A DNA stretch of 10,028 nt from Gammaproteobacteria bacterium (GTDB lineage: Bacteria > Pseudomonadota > Gammaproteobacteria > Natronospirales > REEB76), in the NCBI GenBank assembly GCA_027317045.1, contig DAHVFI010000333.1:1-10028 (forward strand). Reading direction: 5' to 3'. Below the pieces are notes generated by a model, which was not told where the DNA came from, did no database searches, and saw nothing but the letters and a program-made list of their open reading frames with translations. Position numbers and translations under genes: made by a program. Below, piece after piece: positions 6,389-10,028 of this stretch (positions are counted from its first letter, which is position 1; every line of letters begins with the position of its first letter).

Positions 6389-6874
6389 ATGCCTTCATTC
6401 GATGTCGTCTCCAAAGTCGAAACCGCCGAACTCACCAATGCGGTGGATCAGGTGAGCCGCGAAATCGGCACACGCTATGACTTCAAGGGTTCCAGCGCCC
6501 AAATCGAGCGTCAGGACAACGTGCTGACATTGTTCGCGGACAGCGAGTTTCAGCTCAAGCAGGTGCAGGACATCCTGTATCAGCGCGCGGCGAAACGTGG
6601 CATTGATGTGGCCAGCTTTGATCCCCAGAAGATCGAGGCTATCGGGGGCGACAAAGCCAAGCAATGCATCAACGTCAGGCAGGGTATCGACAAGGAACTG
6701 GCGAAAAAAATCGTCAGGCTCATCAAGGACAGCGGCCTGAAAGTGCAGGCCGCCATTCAGGGCGAGGAAGTGCGCATATCCGGCAAGAAGCGCGATGACC
6801 TGCAGGCGTCCATTGCGCTATTACGCGCCGCGAAACTGGAGCAACCTTTGCAATTCGTGAATTTCCGCGACTAA
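6389..6874 (+). CDS. yajQ: YajQ family nucleotide-binding protein
   Basis: A 161-residue protein, the usual YajQ length. It starts with MPSFDVVSKVETAELTNAVD and has the characteristic RYDFKG turn, then REDNVLTL-type strand content (here RQDNVLTL) and SEFQLKQVQDILYQRAAKRG. The second repeat contains KKIVRLIKDSGLKVQAAIQG, EEVRISGKKRDDLQ and the C-terminal PLQFVNFRD. The fold is two ferredoxin-like RNA-recognition-type domains. YajQ proteins bind nucleotides, and a Xanthomonas member is reported as a cyclic-di-GMP effector. The cellular role in this organism is unknown. It has a strong ribosome-binding site and is the last gene of the plus-strand run. Its TAA overlaps the stop of the convergent glutathione transferase gene. 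Confidence 0.97.
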   Translation: MPSFDVVSKVETAELTNAVDQVSREIGTRYDFKGSSAQIERQDNVLTLFADSEFQLKQVQDILYQRAAKRGIDVASFDPQKIEAIGGDKAKQCINVRQGIDKELAKKIVRLIKDSGLKVQAAIQGEEVRISGKKRDDLQASIALLRAAKLEQPLQFVNFRD

Positions 6875-7482
6875 GCCCGCGGCGCGCTGCTAGCAAACGA
6901 CGGCCGCAGCGAAAGCCTGTCGAAATGCCGGCCGAGATTGGGATGGGTCTTGCGCCAGTCCAGTTCCGGAAGCCGGAAGCCAAGCCAGCCGAGCGCACAA
7001 CCCACGGCGATATCGGCGAGCGTGAAGCGTCCGCCCACGCAGCCGTCGCTGCTACCGAGATCCCGCGCCATGACTGCGAGTCCGGCGGTTACTTTTCGGC
7101 GCTGGCGTTCGAGCCACTTTTCACTGCGCTGAGCGGGTTCGCGCTGGGTATGTTCGAGACGAATCAGCACACCGGCCTCCAGCACACCATCGGCCAGCGC
7201 TTCCCAGCGCAGCACCGTGATGCGCTCACGGCCGCCTGCGGGAATGAGTGTATTGGCAGGCGGCAACGAATCCAGGTATTCGCAAATCACCCGCGAATCG
7301 TACAGCGTGCTGCCGTCGTCGAGGATCAGGCACGGTACCTTGCCGAGCGGGTTGCTTTGCTGGATTTTCGTGTCCGCCGCCCACACGTCGTCAAGCATGA
7401 AGGGGCATTCGATGCCCTTCTCCATCAAGGTTACGCGCACCTTGCGTACATAAGGACTGGTCAGTGAGCCGATGAGTTGCAT
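6871..7482 (-). CDS. yibF: Glutathione S-transferase, YibF-like
   Basis: A 203-residue cytosolic protein. The N-terminal thioredoxin-like domain (1-75) opens MQLIGSLTSPYVRKV, with S9 as the likely catalytic serine. It has NPLGKVPCL with the cis-proline P50 and the glutathione-binding D62-S63 in LYDSRVICEYL. The helical C-terminal domain includes EALADGVLEAG (94-104), RQRRKV and the FTLADIAVGCALGWLGFR segment (153-170) that normally carries the folding-core N-cap. The overall pattern follows E. coli YibF closely. The substrate is unknown. No clear Shine-Dalgarno precedes the ATG at 7482. It lies 101 bases downstream of the CPBP protease gene on the same strand and converges on yajQ with a four-base overlap of stops (CTAA at 6871-6874). 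Confidence 0.9.
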   Translation of the reverse strand: MQLIGSLTSPYVRKVRVTLMEKGIECPFMLDDVWAADTKIQQSNPLGKVPCLILDDGSTLYDSRVICEYLDSLPPANTLIPAGGRERITVLRWEALADGVLEAGVLIRLEHTQREPAQRSEKWLERQRRKVTAGLAVMARDLGSSDGCVGGRFTLADIAVGCALGWLGFRLPELDWRKTHPNLGRHFDRLSLRPSFASSAPRA

Positions 7483-7518
7483 GACAAGTCAGGGACAACC
7501 GATGTTTGCGCGGGTGTC

Positions 7519-7524
7519 ATTTTA
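7519..7524 (-). promoter_or_regulatory. Possible -10 box for the glutathione transferase gene
   Basis: TAAAAT on the minus strand, 36 bases before the ATG at 7482, with 5 of 6 matches to the consensus. A TAGACA (7541-7536) resembling a -35 lies only 12 bases upstream, which is too close. No -35 stands at 17 bases. Weak evidence that the gene has its own promoter rather than read-through from the protease gene. Confidence 0.25.
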
Positions 7525-7583
7525 GAACCGTGGAACTGTCTAGGCTACACGCGCCCAATCCAAGGTGGACTGCAGCCGAGCGG

Positions 7584-8318
7584 CTAACCACGGATCAACG
7601 CTATGATGAGCGGCACAACATAGGAGGCGCCATCCACAATGTTGTGCAGCACCACCACACCCCAGATATTGCGTTTGCGGTCGTAGAGCTGCCCGAAAAT
7701 CAATCCCAGTACCAACGCCGCGACAAATTGGGATACAACGATGCCCAAAGCCTGCCGTGAGGACATCCCGGCCATGGTTCGGTACGCGTGATAGCCAAAC
7801 AGGTGCATGCTGGCGAATACCGCTGCGGCAACTAGCGTCCCACTGCGCAGCCGCCACAATTTCCAGCTTCCGAGACGGGAGTTATTCAACCCGGTCTGAA
7901 TAACGCCGCGAAACAGAAATTCTTCACTGACGCCGACGAACAAGCACATCATGATTATCCAAAAGCCCACCACGGCCAGTCCCGGATAATCACTAAGTTT
8001 GGAGTGCCAGCCCGTGGATAAACCGAATACCACCGCCAGGACAAAAAAGACCAGCCACCAGCGATACCAGGGACGTCGTTGCTCGCGGGAAAAGCCGCCA
8101 ATGGGGAAACTACGCCGCATAACCCACAGGAAAAACAACGGCAGGGCGATGATCACTAAATGGGTAATCCAAATGCTCTTGATCAATCCCGAGGGATCGT
8201 TTGCCGCGCGCCCGGCGTTGCCGCTGATAAACAATGTCGACGACATATAAACCAGCACCCAAAGAATGCCGATCACCGCATGCGGCCAGCGTACTTCTTT
8301 TTCAGCAGCAGGATTCAT
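7584..8318 (-). CDS. CPBP-family intramembrane glutamic endopeptidase (Abi/CAAX-protease-like)
   Basis: A 244-residue integral membrane protein. It has hydrophobic segments at about 12-32, 48-67, 86-103, 113-130, 161-175, 190-210 and 230-242. The three family motifs are present in order: SEEFLFRG with E132, E133 and R137; a histidine in SMHLFGY (H172); and HNIVDG (H225 to D229). These residues line the active site in the CPBP/Rce1 fold. Bacterial members are proposed intramembrane proteases with roles ranging from bacteriocin self-immunity to protein processing, and none can be assigned here. AAGGA stands seven bases before the ATG at 8318. The gene stands apart from its upstream neighbour, separated by a probable terminator, and may be co-transcribed with the downstream glutathione transferase. 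Confidence 0.9.
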   Translation of the reverse strand: MNPAAEKEVRWPHAVIGILWVLVYMSSTLFISGNAGRAANDPSGLIKSIWITHLVIIALPLFFLWVMRRSFPIGGFSREQRRPWYRWWLVFFVLAVVFGLSTGWHSKLSDYPGLAVVGFWIIMMCLFVGVSEEFLFRGVIQTGLNNSRLGSWKLWRLRSGTLVAAAVFASMHLFGYHAYRTMAGMSSRQALGIVVSQFVAALVLGLIFGQLYDRKRNIWGVVVLHNIVDGASYVVPLIIALIRG

Positions 8319-8565
8319 TGATTAGTCCTTACGAGACCACTCCAGAAAGGCCGCGCAATATCGCACTTTCAATAGGCCAGCATTATGAAGCCGATCCCTG
8401 CTGCAAGCCAGATTAACCCCGCCACGACAGAAGCTTCCGGCCCGAACCTGCCTATGTTAATCAGATAACCTGCAACTGTTCCGAATTTGCTCTGGGTGGC
8501 GCAGGTAGTCAATTGAACCGGAAAAAGACACCGCCCATCTTGGCCACGGCCAGGATGGCCTTAAT
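8319..8565. other. Intergenic region upstream of the CPBP protease gene
   Basis: These 247 bases contain the probable terminator of the DUF4097 operon at their right end and must carry the protease promoter. The best candidates are a -35-like TTGACT near 8509-8514 without a good -10, and an isolated CATAAT near 8382-8387. Neither is convincing. I see no small gene. Confidence 0.4.
8522..8558 (-). terminator. Possible intrinsic terminator after the DUF4097 gene
   Basis: On the minus strand, eight bases after the TAA, CCATC (8558-8554) pairs with GATGG (8539-8535). After one mismatch, TGGC (8552-8549) pairs with GCCA (8544-8541) around a four-base loop. A run of five T follows at 8526-8522. 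The T run begins eight bases after the stem rather than directly at its foot, so efficiency is uncertain. Confidence 0.45.
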
Positions 8566-9312
8566 TTAGGGCTTGATTTGTGCCTTGACAGCCGATTCAA
8601 CCCGCAAATCCACCTCACCCACATTGACGCTCAATTTCATGCTGTCGGGACCGTTGCCATTAAGATTGATGCTGCGGCCGAGGCCGCTGTGTTCACCCGC
8701 ATGGCTGATATATTTGCCGTTCATGTAGAGCGCCGTTTCTCCGATGGTACTGGACAAGGCAATGGTGCCGGGCCGGGTGGTGCCGGTGGTGGCACTGATC
8801 TGACCCACGTTGACCTTGGCGCTCAAGGCTCCACCCGGCACGTCCACATCAAGCTCGCCCACATTCAGATCGGCCCGCACGCCGCCGGCAACACCGTTGA
8901 TGGTCGCCTGTCCGACTTTCATGTTCAAGTCCACGGCCAGCCGCGCCGGTACCTGGATAATCCATTTTTGCTTGACATCGTTATTACTCAACTTTCCGGG
9001 CGTGGTCAACGACAGTAGCAGGCGCTGGCCCTGCTGCTGCCGGGCGATCTGCGCCGCCTGGATTTCCTGCGTCGTGGCACGGCTCCGCCAGTGAAAAAAC
9101 CACAGGAACTCGCGGGACTTTTGTTCCAGGCTGACTTGCACATGCATGGTATTGTCGGTGGACGGTGTGATGCGGAGCTCACCGACACCGACCGTGATGA
9201 CCAGGGTATTAATTCCGGTAGCCGGAATGTTCGCACTCAGCATTCGGGGAGCGGCTGCTTGCGCCAACAGTGGCAACCCGAGCAACAATCCTAAAGTGGC
9301 GATGCGTTTCAT
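8566..9312 (-). CDS. Exported DUF4097-like beta-strand-repeat protein
   Basis: A 248-residue protein with a clear signal peptide (MKRIATLGLLLGLPLLAQA, cleavage near residue 19-20). The rest is beta-rich with no membrane segment. A short repeated strand motif, V-G-[EQ] with small variations, recurs at about residues 43-45, 133-135, 151-153, 169-171, 190-192 and 231-233. Spacing in the central block is 18-21 residues, like the stacked strands of the toastrack/DUF4097 'putative adhesin' family. The region 66-95 holds an aromatic and Gln/Arg-rich stretch (REFLWFFHWRSR) that breaks the repeat. The start at 9312 is chosen because AGGAG lies nine bases upstream and the signal peptide begins there. 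It follows the ABC permease gene by 41 bases on the same strand, so they are probably co-transcribed. The function is unknown. Many DUF4097 proteins are linked to envelope signalling or ABC systems. Confidence 0.75.
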   Translation of the reverse strand: MKRIATLGLLLGLPLLAQAAAPRMLSANIPATGINTLVITVGVGELRITPSTDNTMHVQVSLEQKSREFLWFFHWRSRATTQEIQAAQIARQQQGQRLLLSLTTPGKLSNNDVKQKWIIQVPARLAVDLNMKVGQATINGVAGGVRADLNVGELDVDVPGGALSAKVNVGQISATTGTTRPGTIALSSTIGETALYMNGKYISHAGEHSGLGRSINLNGNGPDSMKLSVNVGEVDLRVESAVKAQIKP

Positions 9313-9353
9313 AATCGCAATCTCCTGACCGCGGAATTCCATGCAACGAATGC

Positions 9354-10028
9354 TTAGATTTCAGAGCGATTGCGGCGCAGCCAGATGGCGCCGGCCACAA
9401 AGACCGCGCCGATGACAGCGCCAATCCACATCTCCGGTTGGGCAAAAACACGCGCCAGCGAACCCAGAGTCATAAGACCGCTATGACCGGCAAATACATC
9501 GGGCTTTTCGCCGAGCCCAATACCTGGGCCTATGGTCACGCCATTGACCGAGTAATGGCCGCTCATGACCAAGGTGAACAACTTGCCAAGATGGCCAAAG
9601 ACAGCATTGAACAAATAATGGGTACCGATAAACAGGCGTTCCACGAGCATGGCGCCCAGTGGAATCAGCACGGTCCAGGCCAACACCAGTTTCCTGGCCC
9701 AGGCAGAACACAGCAGGAACCAGCCAAAAAAAGGCACCAGCCACAGGGACTGCACCATAAGGGCGAACGCCAACGTGATCCAGGCGAGAATGATGGTTCC
9801 GGGCTGGAAAACCAGCGGCAGAATGTTCACGCCTATAAAAGATAAGGCGATGATAAACAGAATGCCGGTAATGATCTCGGTGACGATAACTGCCGCCAGC
9901 ATCAATGCCGGTGCCGTCACCATGCCGGTGAAAAGCTTGGAGAGCACCGTCGTGGTATCCGAAAGCGGCAGCGATTTCCAGAACAGCACGCTGCGATCCT
10001 TGCGGTCGGCGTGCAGTGTGTCCATGAG
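9354..10028 (-). CDS. ABC-2 type transporter permease, C-terminal part (cut by window edge)
   Basis: The frame runs off the right edge; the codon before the ATG at 10025 is also open. The visible part begins TLHADRKDRSVLFWKSLPLSD, the hallmark loop after the first membrane helix of one ABC-2 permease group, so the true start lies outside the window. At least five hydrophobic segments follow (about residues 36-65, 70-88, 90-107, 112-130 and 200-214 from 10025), with a soluble loop around 140-195. The C-terminus is basic (WLRRNRSEI). These permeases pair with a separate ATP-binding subunit, often under a GntR-type regulator, which would be expected just to the right. The substrate is unknown. 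The DUF4097-like gene follows it in the same operon. Confidence 0.85.
   Translation of the reverse strand, partial: LMDTLHADRKDRSVLFWKSLPLSDTTTVLSKLFTGMVTAPALMLAAVIVTEIITGILFIIALSFIGVNILPLVFQPGTIILAWITLAFALMVQSLWLVPFFGWFLLCSAWARKLVLAWTVLIPLGAMLVERLFIGTHYLFNAVFGHLGKLFTLVMSGHYSVNGVTIGPGIGLGEKPDVFAGHSGLMTLGSLARVFAQPEMWIGAVIGAVFVAGAIWLRRNRSEI

Noticed and set aside
7570..7590. A short hairpin (AGCCGCTCGGCT on the minus strand) at the end of the CPBP gene
   Set aside because: The stem is only four or five bases and no T run follows, so it is not supported as a terminator.

Overview
The window looks like chromosomal DNA of a moderately GC-rich gammaproteobacterium. The YajQ protein, the YibF-like glutathione transferase and the PurT remnant all read like gammaproteobacterial family members, but the gene order is not that of the enterics. 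Coding density is high and genes sit in short operons with good ribosome-binding sites. I see no tRNA, rRNA, insertion sequence, CRISPR array or phage gene. The genus cannot be told from this sequence.

Layout from left to right. Positions 1-392 (minus) hold the N-terminal part of a CHASE2 sensor protein that runs off the left edge. Positions 690-3918 (minus) hold a probable five-gene operon, read right to left: a secreted or lipid-anchored BsuPI-domain protein, an exported PQQ-dependent sugar (sorbosone-type) dehydrogenase, two small membrane proteins of unknown function, and an SRPBCC-fold protein. The last four are packed within 32 bases or less of each other. A 152-base divergent region (3919-4070) separates this operon from a plus-strand operon. 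That second operon holds a 672-residue CPA2 (Kef-type) cation:proton antiporter, a decayed N-terminal fragment of purT (6086-6379), and yajQ (6389-6874).

yajQ converges with a YibF-like glutathione S-transferase gene (6871-7482, minus), and their stop codons overlap. Further right on the minus strand are a CPBP-family intramembrane protease (7584-8318), an exported DUF4097-like beta-strand-repeat protein (8566-9312) and the C-terminal part of an ABC-2 type permease cut by the right edge. The last two form an operon that probably ends at a hairpin near 8522-8558.

How the genes may work together (inference): the dehydrogenase would oxidise an extracytoplasmic sugar or aldose, and the small membrane proteins beside it are candidates for membrane anchoring or electron transfer. 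The antiporter and the glutathione transferase both fit electrophile or stress handling. The permease and DUF4097 protein look like an export or envelope-stress module. The clearest unusual feature is the purT remnant. It keeps an open frame only because a one-base loss and a one-base gain about 90 bases apart cancel out, and its stop codon lies inside the yajQ ribosome-binding site.
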